Positions 17,293-24,644 of a DNA stretch of 42,461 nucleotides are shown piece after piece. The stretch is from an uncultured Acidocella sp. (lineage in GTDB: Bacteria > Pseudomonadota > Alphaproteobacteria > Acetobacterales > Acetobacteraceae). A program made the translations under genes and the position numbers. The stretch lies in NCBI RefSeq assembly GCF_946222605.1, contig NZ_CAMIIE010000031.1:1-42461 (forward strand), given 5' to 3'. The first letter of the stretch is position 1; each line of letters begins with the position of its first letter. The notes beneath the pieces were generated by a model, which saw only the letters and a program-made list of their open reading frames with translations, had not been told where the DNA came from and made no database searches.

Positions 17293-18036
17293 ATGAAGCA
17301 AACGCCCCGCCCGCCCGGTTTGCACCTGCACGGGCTGACCCTGCGCTATGAAGGCCGCCCGCTGTTCGAGGGGCTGGAGCTGACCGTGCCGGCGGGGCGC
17401 TGCGTGGCGCTGCTGGGGGCGAGCGGGGTGGGCAAGACCAGCCTGCTGCGCATCGCCGCCGGGCTGGAGACGCCGGATGCCGGGGTGGTGGAAGCCGATG
17501 ACGGCCTGGCCCTGGCCCCGCGCATCGCCTGGATGGGCCAGCAGGATCTGCTCTATCCCTGGGCGCGGGCGCTGGAGAATGTCACACTCGGCAGCCGGCT
17601 GCGCGGGCAGCGCCCGGATCGGGCGCGGGCCATGGCGCTGCTGGCCGCGGTGGGGCTGGCCGGGCGCGAGCGGGCTTTGCCCAAGGAACTCTCCGGCGGC
17701 ATGCGCCAGCGCGTCGCCCTGGCCCGCACCCTGTATGAGGACCGGCCGGTGGTGCTGATGGACGAGCCGTTTTCCGCGCTGGATGCGATCACCCGTGCCC
17801 AGATGCAATCGCTGGCGGCAAAGCTGCTGGCCGGGCGGACGATGCTGCTGATCACCCACGACCCGCTGGAAGCCTGCCGGCTCGGCCATGGGCTGCATGT
17901 GATGGCGGGGCAGCCGGCGCGCCTCGGCCCGGCGATCAGCGTGCCCGGCATCCCGCCCCGCGCCCCGGACGACGCGGCGCTGCTGCACACCCAGGCCGAG
18001 CTGCTGCGCGCCTTGCTGGCGGGGCAAGGGGCATGA
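17293..18036 (+). CDS. ABC transporter ATP-binding protein (SsuB/TauB/ThiZ-like)
   Basis: This 247-residue cytoplasmic ATPase belongs to the nitrate/taurine/hydroxymethylpyrimidine importer class. It has Walker A GASGVGKTS, a Q-loop around MGQQDLLYPWARALENV, signature LSGGMRQR, Walker B VVLMDEPFSALD and switch His in LLITHDP. The LYPW-x-ENV pattern after the Q-loop is characteristic of this class. It is translationally coupled to the permease gene through an ATGA overlap. No binding-protein gene is adjacent and no TPP riboswitch can be fitted between the upstream terminator and the start codon, so the substrate remains open; pyrimidine or thiamine precursors are possible. Confidence 0.85.
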   Translation: MKQTPRPPGLHLHGLTLRYEGRPLFEGLELTVPAGRCVALLGASGVGKTSLLRIAAGLETPDAGVVEADDGLALAPRIAWMGQQDLLYPWARALENVTLGSRLRGQRPDRARAMALLAAVGLAGRERALPKELSGGMRQRVALARTLYEDRPVVLMDEPFSALDAITRAQMQSLAAKLLAGRTMLLITHDPLEACRLGHGLHVMAGQPARLGPAISVPGIPPRAPDDAALLHTQAELLRALLAGQGA

Positions 18037-18776
18037 GCCGGGTGCTGCGGCCGCTGGGCACCTGCGTGGGGCTGCTGGCGCTCTGGTGGGGGCTGGCGCG
18101 CTTCGCCAATATCCCCGCCTTCCTGCTGCCCGGCCCCGGCGCGGTGGCGCAGACCTTGGTGGCGCAATGGGGCTTCCTGGCCCGCAACGCGCTGGTGACG
18201 CTGCTGGAAATCGCCCTCGGGCTGGGCTTGGGCACGCTGTTCGGGGCGGGCTGCGCGCTGGTGATGGTGGCCTCGCGCGGGGTGCAGCGCTGGCTGCTGC
18301 CGCTGCTGCTGCTCAGCCAGGCGGTGCCGGTCTTCGCCCTGGCGCCGCTGCTGGTGCTGTGGCTGGGCTTCGGCCTCGCCTCGAAAGTGCTGATGGCGGT
18401 GCTGGTAATCTTCTTCCCCGTCACCGCCGCCTTCTATGACGGGCTGCGCCGCACCGAGCCGGGCTGGCTGGACCTGGCCCGCACCATGGGCGCCTCGCGG
18501 CTTTCCATCCTCTGGCGGGTGCGGCTGATGGCGGCCCTGCCGGCCTTCGGCGCCGGCTTGCGCATCGCCGCCTCCGTCGCCCCCATCGGCGCCATCATCG
18601 GCGAATGGGCCGGCGCCTCCGAAGGGCTGGGCTATGTGATGCTGAACGCCAATGCCCGGATGCAGACGAATGTGATGTTCGCCGCCCTGATGCTGCTGGC
18701 GGGGATGACGATTCTGCTCTGGGTGGGGGTGGATATGCTGCTGAAAAAACTGCTGCACTGGGCGCCGGATTTGTAA
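18033..18776 (+). CDS. ABC transporter permease (SsuC/ThiX-like)
   Basis: This 247-residue inner-membrane permease has about six hydrophobic helices and the BPD-type EAA loop (LDLARTMGASRLSILWRVRL). The C-terminal block IIGEWAGASEGLGYVMLNAN resembles ThiX-type permeases for hydroxymethylpyrimidine and the SsuC/TauC group. It pairs with the ATPase encoded just upstream (4-nt overlap). The region downstream changes abruptly to AT-richer DNA on the other strand, so the operon seems to stop here without a substrate-binding protein. That gene may be elsewhere or may have been lost when the patch at 18847-20124 was acquired. Confidence 0.85.
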   Translation: MSRVLRPLGTCVGLLALWWGLARFANIPAFLLPGPGAVAQTLVAQWGFLARNALVTLLEIALGLGLGTLFGAGCALVMVASRGVQRWLLPLLLLSQAVPVFALAPLLVLWLGFGLASKVLMAVLVIFFPVTAAFYDGLRRTEPGWLDLARTMGASRLSILWRVRLMAALPAFGAGLRIAASVAPIGAIIGEWAGASEGLGYVMLNANARMQTNVMFAALMLLAGMTILLWVGVDMLLKKLLHWAPDL

Positions 18777-18846
18777 AGACGGCGTTGGGGGGTAAGCGGA
18801 ACGGCAGCTTTTGTATGCCGATAGATAAATAGCGGACAGAACGATA

Positions 18847-19380
18847 TTAGGCACTCTGTGGGCCAGTAGGCTTTTTGAATTCGATTAAGTTGTGAAGCAG
18901 ATTGCCGATTTTTATGCCGGAAAAGCGGTGAGATTCTTCAAAGCCCAGGCTTTCCCAGAAGCGTGCAGCTCGTCCATTTGCACCCACTGTTGCCAAGAGC
19001 ACCATCTCCGCACCAGCAGACTGAACCCAATTTTCAAACGCATAATAGACTTCTCTTCCCAAGCCTCTTTGCCGAAAGTCTGGACGAATAAGGAGAAGAG
19101 ATAGGTACCATTCCTTAGGTGTGCGGAAGCCCCTTATCGCCATGAGGATGCACACAAGTTCCCCTGTGAGTGTAAAGATACCAAAGCAGTGAAGGTCCTC
19201 GACAACCTTTTCCGGCGGAACATCTTTCAACTCATTTTGTGCAGCATCTTTAGGAGTGGAACGGCCTTCAACAAGCTGATAGTAATCATCACAATTTTCT
19301 AGGAGTTTTTGAACGATTGCGGCGTCTTGTGCCATTAATCGCGTAGTAGTGAACCCGTCGAGATGAAAATATTCGCTCAC
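18847..19380 (-). CDS. GNAT family N-acetyltransferase
   Basis: This 177-residue protein has a GNAT fold. The acetyl-CoA pyrophosphate loop is visible as RPDFRQRGLGREVY (about 105-118), preceded by the strand WYLSLLLI. A C-terminal block ANGRAARFWESLGFEESHRF is typical of the last helix and strand of GNAT enzymes. The acceptor substrate is unknown. Codon use is markedly more AT-rich than that of flanking genes, and it sits in a patch with the phosphatase-like gene at 19519, which suggests horizontal acquisition. The two genes are divergent across 138 bp that is AT-rich enough to hold two promoters. Confidence 0.85.
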   Translation of the reverse strand: MSEYFHLDGFTTTRLMAQDAAIVQKLLENCDDYYQLVEGRSTPKDAAQNELKDVPPEKVVEDLHCFGIFTLTGELVCILMAIRGFRTPKEWYLSLLLIRPDFRQRGLGREVYYAFENWVQSAGAEMVLLATVGANGRAARFWESLGFEESHRFSGIKIGNLLHNLIEFKKPTGPQSA

Positions 19381-19518
19381 TAGAAACGTCCCTAGCTATA
19401 TCCGCTTATAGTAAAGCGCCAGAACTCATAAAGTGTCTACCTTGGGTCGATAGCGGCACCCGCTAATAACGGTAATACCTCTAGCGACAGATACTGGATT
19501 GGTTTTACTCTTCGTCAT

Positions 19519-20124
19519 ATGATCGAGATTTTTTTGCTCCGCCCTGGCGAAACTCTATGGAACATGGAGGGCCGGTTTCAGGGGAAACTTGATTCCGCAC
19601 TGACAGAAAGGGGGCTTAGGCAAGCGATCCATCTCGGGGGAATTTTAGCAGGCGTGCTCGGGTGCAGTACGACACTACCGCTTCATGTAAGTCCTCTTGG
19701 GCGGGCATTAGAAACGGCAAAGATTGTCGGTCAACACGTTTGTTTTGCGGATATGATGGTTCCTGATTTCCGCCTACAGGAAGTCTCTGCTGGTTCATGG
19801 GATGGCCTTACGCACGAAGAAATTGAGGCGGGCTGGCCTGGGGTTCTTGAGGGAAGTGATCAATTTGACTGGTATTTTCGCTCTCCCGATGGAGAAACAT
19901 TGGACAAGGCTCTCGGCAGGGTTCGCTCTTGGTTAAACGAATTGGATGGTCCTGTTGTAGTCGTCTCACACGGCCTTCTCGGGAGATTGATGCGTGGTCT
20001 TTGGGCCGGGATGTCACCCGCTGAGATGCTTCGACTACCAGTTCCTCAGGATTTGGTTTGGCATCTTACCGAAAGTGGCATCCACCAAATTCCTGTGCCG
20101 ATCGATATGCCGGCAAAGACTTAA
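19519..20124 (+). CDS. Histidine phosphatase-like protein with RHG motif changed to RPG
   Basis: This 201-residue protein has the phosphoglycerate mutase/phosphatase fold. Visible landmarks are LLRPGETLWNMEGRFQG at the N-terminus, SPLGRALETAKI, LQEVSAGSWDGLTHEEI and VVVSHGLLGRLMRGL. Members normally begin with an RHGET motif whose His is the phospho-acceptor. Here the codon is CCT, giving Pro9, one base from CAT (His). The remaining Arg8, the second Arg, Glu and second His are present. The protein may be catalytically dead, may bind a phospho-ligand, or the base may be a sequencing error or a recent mutation. Base composition is low in GC, like the divergent GNAT gene. Confidence 0.82.
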   Translation: MIEIFLLRPGETLWNMEGRFQGKLDSALTERGLRQAIHLGGILAGVLGCSTTLPLHVSPLGRALETAKIVGQHVCFADMMVPDFRLQEVSAGSWDGLTHEEIEAGWPGVLEGSDQFDWYFRSPDGETLDKALGRVRSWLNELDGPVVVVSHGLLGRLMRGLWAGMSPAEMLRLPVPQDLVWHLTESGIHQIPVPIDMPAKT

Positions 20125-20139
20125 GAGCATGTCCGCTTC

Positions 20140-20167
20140 CTGGAAGGCTGAACTAGCCCTCTTCCAG
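20140..20167. terminator. Hairpin between convergent genes
   Basis: Arms CTGGAA/TTCCAG and GGCT/AGCC pair around a short loop between the stop of the phosphatase-like gene (+) and the stop of the response regulator (-). There is no long T run, so its function as a terminator is only likely. Confidence 0.35.
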
Positions 20168-20196
20168 TGTACTTGGCTCGAAGACGGCTATCCCCC

Positions 20197-21120
20197 TCAC
20201 GCCCCCTCCAGCGCCCGGATCGCGATCGCCACCGCCGAGGTGCGCGTTTCCACCCCCAGCTTCGGATACATCTGCTCCAGATGCTTGTTCACCGTCCGGT
20301 AGCTGACATTGAGAATCTGCGCGATGTCGCGGTTGGATTTGCCGCGCGCCAGCCAGAGCAGCACCTCGGTCTCGCGCCTTGTCAGCTTCACCCGCGCCTG
20401 CAGCCTATCCACGTCATGGTCGGTATCCTGCTCGACGATGCGCAGCAGAAACTCCTCCTCCGCCATCTGGCCGATCAGCGCGAACTCCACCCGCCGCGCC
20501 GGGGCGTCCGGGGCGGGCAGGGCGGTGGCGAAACTGCCCGCCACCTCCTGCGGCGCCGCCAGCCGGGCGCTCAGCCAGGCGCGCACCTCCTCGGGCAGCG
20601 CCGCCCCCGGGGCGATCTGCCCCAGCAGCCGTGCCGCCTGATGCGTGGCCCAGCGCAGATGGCCCTTGGCATCCGCGGCCAGCAGAAACCGGCCCGAGGC
20701 ATCCATGGCGCGCTGGGCGCTGCGGGTGAGCTGGGCATTGGCCAGATGCACGCGGATCCGCGCGATCAGCTCGCCCGGCGCCACCGGCTTGGTCACATAA
20801 TCCACCCCGCCGGCCTGCAGCCCGTTCACCACGCTTTGCGTGTCGGTCAGCCCGGTCATGAAAATCACCGGCACCAGCGCCAGCCCCGGTTTGCGCTTCA
20901 GCCGCCGGCAGGTCTCGAACCCGTCGATCCCCGGCATCAGCGCATCCAGCAGGATCACATCCGGCGTCACCTGCTCCAGCAGCACCAGCGCCATCTCGCC
21001 TTGCAGCGCCACCAGCACATTGAAGCCGGCCGGCTCCAGCGCGTCGATCAGCAGCCGCAGCATGGTCGGCTCGTCATCGACGATCAGAATGGTCGGGCGC
21101 GGCGCAACATCATGCGGCAT
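20197..21120 (-). CDS. LuxR-family response regulator paired with NCS1-histidine kinase 1
   Basis: This 307-residue response regulator has an N-terminal receiver (about 9-125) with acidic pair Asp15-Asp16, phospho-acceptor Asp59 in ILLDALMPG, and Lys111 in DYVTKP. A middle region of about 120 residues may form a PAS-like or linker domain (LLAADAKGHLRWATHQAARLL). The C-terminal LuxR helix-turn-helix (about 245-305) has LTRRETEVLLWLARGKSNRDIAQ and SYRTVNKHLEQMYPKLGV. Its start overlaps the kinase stop by 11 nt, so the two are co-translated. It is a close paralogue of the regulator at 39977-40840. Likely targets are the neighbouring fmdAB, permease and amiE genes; this is inference. Confidence 0.9.
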   Translation of the reverse strand: MPHDVAPRPTILIVDDEPTMLRLLIDALEPAGFNVLVALQGEMALVLLEQVTPDVILLDALMPGIDGFETCRRLKRKPGLALVPVIFMTGLTDTQSVVNGLQAGGVDYVTKPVAPGELIARIRVHLANAQLTRSAQRAMDASGRFLLAADAKGHLRWATHQAARLLGQIAPGAALPEEVRAWLSARLAAPQEVAGSFATALPAPDAPARRVEFALIGQMAEEEFLLRIVEQDTDHDVDRLQARVKLTRRETEVLLWLARGKSNRDIAQILNVSYRTVNKHLEQMYPKLGVETRTSAVAIAIRALEGA

Positions 21121-24100
21121 CTTGGTCCAGCGCCTCCAAGGCTGAGAGGAATTCGGGCAGGCGCAGAGCGGCGGCCAGAGCGGTGAGGGTGGCCAGCACG
21201 GAAGCCGCCTCCGGCGCCTCCGCCGCCAGCCGTTCCAGGCTTTCCTCCAGCCCGCGAATGAAGCCGATCTGCGCCAGATAGCGCAGCTGCGCGATATGCG
21301 GGCGCAGGGCCGCTTGCGCCGTGGCGGCGGGCAGCTCCGGGGCGGGCGGCGGCGCGTCCTTGACCCAGTCCAGCCCCAGCAGCCGGCCGATCGTCTCCAG
21401 CAGCGCGCCGAGATTCAGCGGCTTCGGCAACGCCGCATCATACACCCCGCCGGCGCCGCGCAGCACCGGGGCGTGGGCGGTCAGCATCAAAATCGGCGTG
21501 GCCGGATGCGCCTGGCGCAGATGCCGCGCCAACCCCAGCCCGTTCAGCGCCGGCGCCTCGCTCTGCGGCATCGAATAATCCAGCAGGAACAGATCCGCCT
21601 GGCTCTCGGCGGCCAGGCGCAGGCAGGAGGGCCCGTCCGGCGCGGTGAGCAGCGTAAAGCCCAAAGGTGTCAGCGCCTCCTGCAACAGGCTGCGATGCAC
21701 CGCATTGTCCTCCGCCGCGATGATGCAGCGCCGTGCCCCCCGATAGCCGGTGATCCGCCCCGGCTTCGGCGCGGGCAGGGCGGCGTGGGTGGCGCGCGGG
21801 ATCAGCAGCTGCACCTTGAAGCGGCTGCCCTGGCCCGGCGCGCTCTCCACCGAAATCCGCCCGCCCAGAATTTCCACCAGCAGCTTGGTGATGGTCAGCC
21901 CCAGCCCGATCCCCGGCGCGCCGCTGGCCTCCTTCGGCACCGCGCGCTCGAAGGGCTCGAAAATCCGCGCCTGATCCGCCGCCGCGATGCCGGGGCCGGT
22001 ATCGGCGATCTCGAACTCCATCACCTCGCCAGGCATCCGCAGGCTCAGCCGGATGAAGCCGCGCTCGGTATATTTCAGCGCGTTGGAGAGCAGATTGATC
22101 AAAATCTGCCGCAGCCTGATCTCATCGGTAAACACCAGAGCCGGCAGGCGCGATGGTGCCTCGAACGCGAAGCTCAGCCCCTTGGCGGCCGCCTGCAGCC
22201 GGAACATGCCGGTGATCTGCGCCAGGAAATCCGGGAAATTTACTTCCCGGCGCTCGATCTCGATCCGCCCGGCCTCGATCTTGGAAATATCCATCAGCCC
22301 TTCGATCAGCCCATGCAGATGCTCGCCCGAGCGCCGGATAATGCCGATGGTCTCGCGCCGGCGCGCCGGAATGGTCTCGTCGGTCTCCAAAAGCTGCGCA
22401 TAGCCCAGCACCGCGTTCAACGGCGTGCGCAGCTCATGGCTGACGCCGACGATGAAGCGCGTCTTGGCGATATTCGCGGCCTCCGCCACCTCGCGGGCGC
22501 GGGCCAGCTTGGCGTCGGTCTTGCGGTGCGCGTCGATCTCGGCCAGCAGCGCCTGGGTCTGGCGCTGGCTCTCCTCCTCCGCCGCCAGCGAGGCCTCCCG
22601 CGCCAGCACCTGCAGCCAGGCAAACACCCCGGCCACCAGCAGAATGCATACGAATACCCGCCAGAAGGCGCTGGCGAGCAGCCCGGCCAGCGCATGGTTC
22701 TGGCTGGCGGCCTGCCAGTAGAAGGCGGAGAAGATCAGCCCCAGCACCAGCCCGGTGAGGCTGAACACGCCCAGAAAGCGCAGCAGCACCGGGTCCAGCT
22801 TGGCCCGCGCCGGGGCGGGCAGAAGGGCGCGCAGCAGCGTCGCCAGCTGCGCCCCATAGCGCCCATGCGGCTTGCAGGCATCCCGGCAGCGCGCATCCAG
22901 CGTGCAGCAGAGCGAGCAGATCGGCGCCGCATAAGCGGGGCAGTAAGCGACATCCTGCGCCTCGAAGCCGTTATCGCAGACCGAGCAGACCAGCCTCGTC
23001 CGCCCCGCCCAGCTCCGGCGCGGCTTGCGCGCCAGATAGAAGCGCCCCTTGGTGGCGATGGCCAGGGCCGGCACCGCGGCAATGGCGGTGAGCAGCGCGA
23101 TGAACGGCGCGAAGGCATGGGCATAGGTGCCCAGCAGCCCGGCGACGCACAGCGCCCCCACCAGTGTCGCCAACCCCATCGCCCCGGTGCCGACCGGGTT
23201 GAGATCATAGAGATGCGCGCGCTTGAACTCGATGATGCGCGGGCCCAGCCGCAAGCCCTTCACCAGCAGCAGATCGGCGAAAATCGCGCCGATCCAGCCG
23301 CAGGCCAGCACCGAATAGAAGGCCAATATCGGCGCGATGGAGCGGTAAATATCCAGCTCCATCAGCAACAGCCCGATCGCGGCGTTGAACACCAGCCAGA
23401 TCACCCGGCCAGGATGGCGATGGGTGAGGCGGGAGAAGAAATTGGACCAGGCGATGGAGCCGGCATAGGCATTGGTGACGTTGATCTTGGTCTGCGCCAC
23501 CGCCACCAGGCAGGACGCCGCCAGCAGGGAAGCGCGCGGCGGCAGCACCAGCCCGTAAGCGCTCTGATACAGCAAAATCGGCTGCGCCGCCTGCTCCGCA
23601 TCATGGCCCAGCCCGAGCGTGAGCACCCCCAGCACCGAGCCCGCCAGCAGCTTGATCGCCCCCGGCAGCACCCAGCCCGGCCCGGCGGCCAGCAACGCCG
23701 CCCACCAGCGCCAGCCGGGCCGGCCCTTAGGTTGCGGCAGAAACCGCAGATAATCCGCCTGCTCGCCGATCTGCGCGATCAGCGAGACGATGACCGAGGC
23801 GCAGGCCCCGAAGGGCAGCAGCGCGAATCCCACCGCCTGGGCGCCGCGGAAATGCGCCCAGCCGTGCAACAGCCCGGGATGGACGGCCAGAAACAGCAGC
23901 GGCAGAAAATTCAGCGCCAGCCAGAGCGGCTGGCTCCAGGCCTGGAAGCGCGAGATGAAGGTGATGCCGTAGGCGGCCAGCGGAATGATGCCGAGCGTGG
24001 TGAGCACATAGCCCAGATGCAGCGGAATGCCGAACAGCTCATGCAGCATGTTGGCGAAGATCGAGGCTTCCAGCGCGAAGAAGATGAAGGTGAAGGAGGC

Positions 24101-24466
24101 GTAGATCAGCGAGGTGATGGTGGAGCCGATATAACCGAAGCCGGCGGCGCGGGTGAGCAGATCGATATCCACCCCGTAGCGCGCCGCGACATAGGCGATC
24201 GGCCCGGCGGTCAGCGCGATCAGCACCGCCACGCTCAAAATCGCCGCCACCGCATTCGCCGGCCCGTAGGCCAAGGTGATGGTCGCCCCAATCGCCTCCA
24301 GCGCCAGGAAGGAAGTGGCGCCGAAGGCGGTATTGGCCACTGCCCGGCCGGAGAATTTCCGCGCCGTACTGGCGGTGAAGCGCAGCGCGTAATCCTCCAT
24401 CGTCTCATCCGCGACGAATTGGTTATAGGACCGGCGGATCGGGGTGATGCGTTGGGGAAGCGCCAT
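21110..24466 (-). CDS. NCS1 transporter fused to hybrid sensor histidine kinase (transceptor kinase 1)
   Basis: This 1118-residue fusion begins with a full NCS1 (nucleobase-cation-symport-1) transporter domain (about 1-480) of roughly twelve helices, with IGEQADYLRFLP and TNAYAGSIAWSNFFSR motifs shared with the free permease at 27459. A cysteine module follows: C494, C497, C509, C517, C520, C521, C527, C531. Then come two more helices (about 562-582 and 600-620), a coiled coil, a dimerisation domain with His677 in VSHELRTPLN, an ATPase domain (N795; ADTGPGI 821-827; GIGLGL 852-857), a receiver with Asp963 in LLDYSMP, and a helical tail. All kinase catalytic motifs are intact. It is divergent from fmdA, which suggests sensing of formamide, urea or a related compound during or instead of transport. 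A good GAGGTG ribosome site precedes the ATG. Confidence 0.93.
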   Translation of the reverse strand: MALPQRITPIRRSYNQFVADETMEDYALRFTASTARKFSGRAVANTAFGATSFLALEAIGATITLAYGPANAVAAILSVAVLIALTAGPIAYVAARYGVDIDLLTRAAGFGYIGSTITSLIYASFTFIFFALEASIFANMLHELFGIPLHLGYVLTTLGIIPLAAYGITFISRFQAWSQPLWLALNFLPLLFLAVHPGLLHGWAHFRGAQAVGFALLPFGACASVIVSLIAQIGEQADYLRFLPQPKGRPGWRWWAALLAAGPGWVLPGAIKLLAGSVLGVLTLGLGHDAEQAAQPILLYQSAYGLVLPPRASLLAASCLVAVAQTKINVTNAYAGSIAWSNFFSRLTHRHPGRVIWLVFNAAIGLLLMELDIYRSIAPILAFYSVLACGWIGAIFADLLLVKGLRLGPRIIEFKRAHLYDLNPVGTGAMGLATLVGALCVAGLLGTYAHAFAPFIALLTAIAAVPALAIATKGRFYLARKPRRSWAGRTRLVCSVCDNGFEAQDVAYCPAYAAPICSLCCTLDARCRDACKPHGRYGAQLATLLRALLPAPARAKLDPVLLRFLGVFSLTGLVLGLIFSAFYWQAASQNHALAGLLASAFWRVFVCILLVAGVFAWLQVLAREASLAAEEESQRQTQALLAEIDAHRKTDAKLARAREVAEAANIAKTRFIVGVSHELRTPLNAVLGYAQLLETDETIPARRRETIGIIRRSGEHLHGLIEGLMDISKIEAGRIEIERREVNFPDFLAQITGMFRLQAAAKGLSFAFEAPSRLPALVFTDEIRLRQILINLLSNALKYTERGFIRLSLRMPGEVMEFEIADTGPGIAAADQARIFEPFERAVPKEASGAPGIGLGLTITKLLVEILGGRISVESAPGQGSRFKVQLLIPRATHAALPAPKPGRITGYRGARRCIIAAEDNAVHRSLLQEALTPLGFTLLTAPDGPSCLRLAAESQADLFLLDYSMPQSEAPALNGLGLARHLRQAHPATPILMLTAHAPVLRGAGGVYDAALPKPLNLGALLETIGRLLGLDWVKDAPPPAPELPAATAQAALRPHIAQLRYLAQIGFIRGLEESLERLAAEAPEAASVLATLTALAAALRLPEFLSALEALDQDAA

Positions 24467-24505
24467 TTCACCTCAAGCTGTTGATGAGACCGGCTTTACC
24501 GGCCC

Positions 24506-24522
24506 GTTAAGCAGACCTTAAC
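24506..24522. promoter_or_regulatory. Inverted repeat in the kinase 1/fmdA intergenic region
   Basis: GTTAAG-CAGAC-CTTAAC is a perfect 6-bp dyad with a 5-nt spacer in the 178-bp gap between the divergent kinase 1 and fmdA genes. It is a candidate regulator site, possibly for one of the two LuxR-type response regulators; short arms make this tentative. Confidence 0.3.
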
Positions 24523-24541
24523 CGGGAAAGCGCGCAAGCCC

Positions 24542-24559
24542 ATACGCACTCTGCCGTAT
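24542..24559. promoter_or_regulatory. ATACG-N8-CGTAT dyad upstream of fmdA
   Basis: ATACG and CGTAT form a perfect inverted repeat with an 8-nt spacer (the TACG...CGTA core), 86 nt before the fmdA start. A TACGTA occurs in the region upstream of the free permease (29262-29267) and a TACGTC upstream of urtA (40987-40992). This is a candidate activator site for the LuxR-type regulators of this cluster. Confidence 0.3.
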
Positions 24560-24644
24560 TCCGAAGAGCCCGCCGATTTTCGAGGCTGCGCCGGTGCTTC
24601 GCACAAATCTTCCTCTTCTTTCAGCCCAATGGAGTGTCCGCGCC

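Noticed and set aside
12568..18027. A 1819-codon open frame on the minus strand opposite the efflux operon and ABC genes
   Set aside because: It lies antisense to strongly recognisable RND, channel and ABC genes; the translation is low-complexity, rich in His, Gln, Arg and Gly, as expected for the complement of GC-rich coding DNA.
21296..24484. A 1062-codon open frame opposite transceptor kinase 1
   Set aside because: Antisense to a well-supported gene, with a Gln/Arg/His-rich repetitive translation and no domain.
24594..24644. Longer FmdA starting at 24594
   Set aside because: The first 17 residues have no similarity to FmdA, whereas the GTG at 24645 matches the family start and has GGAG upstream.
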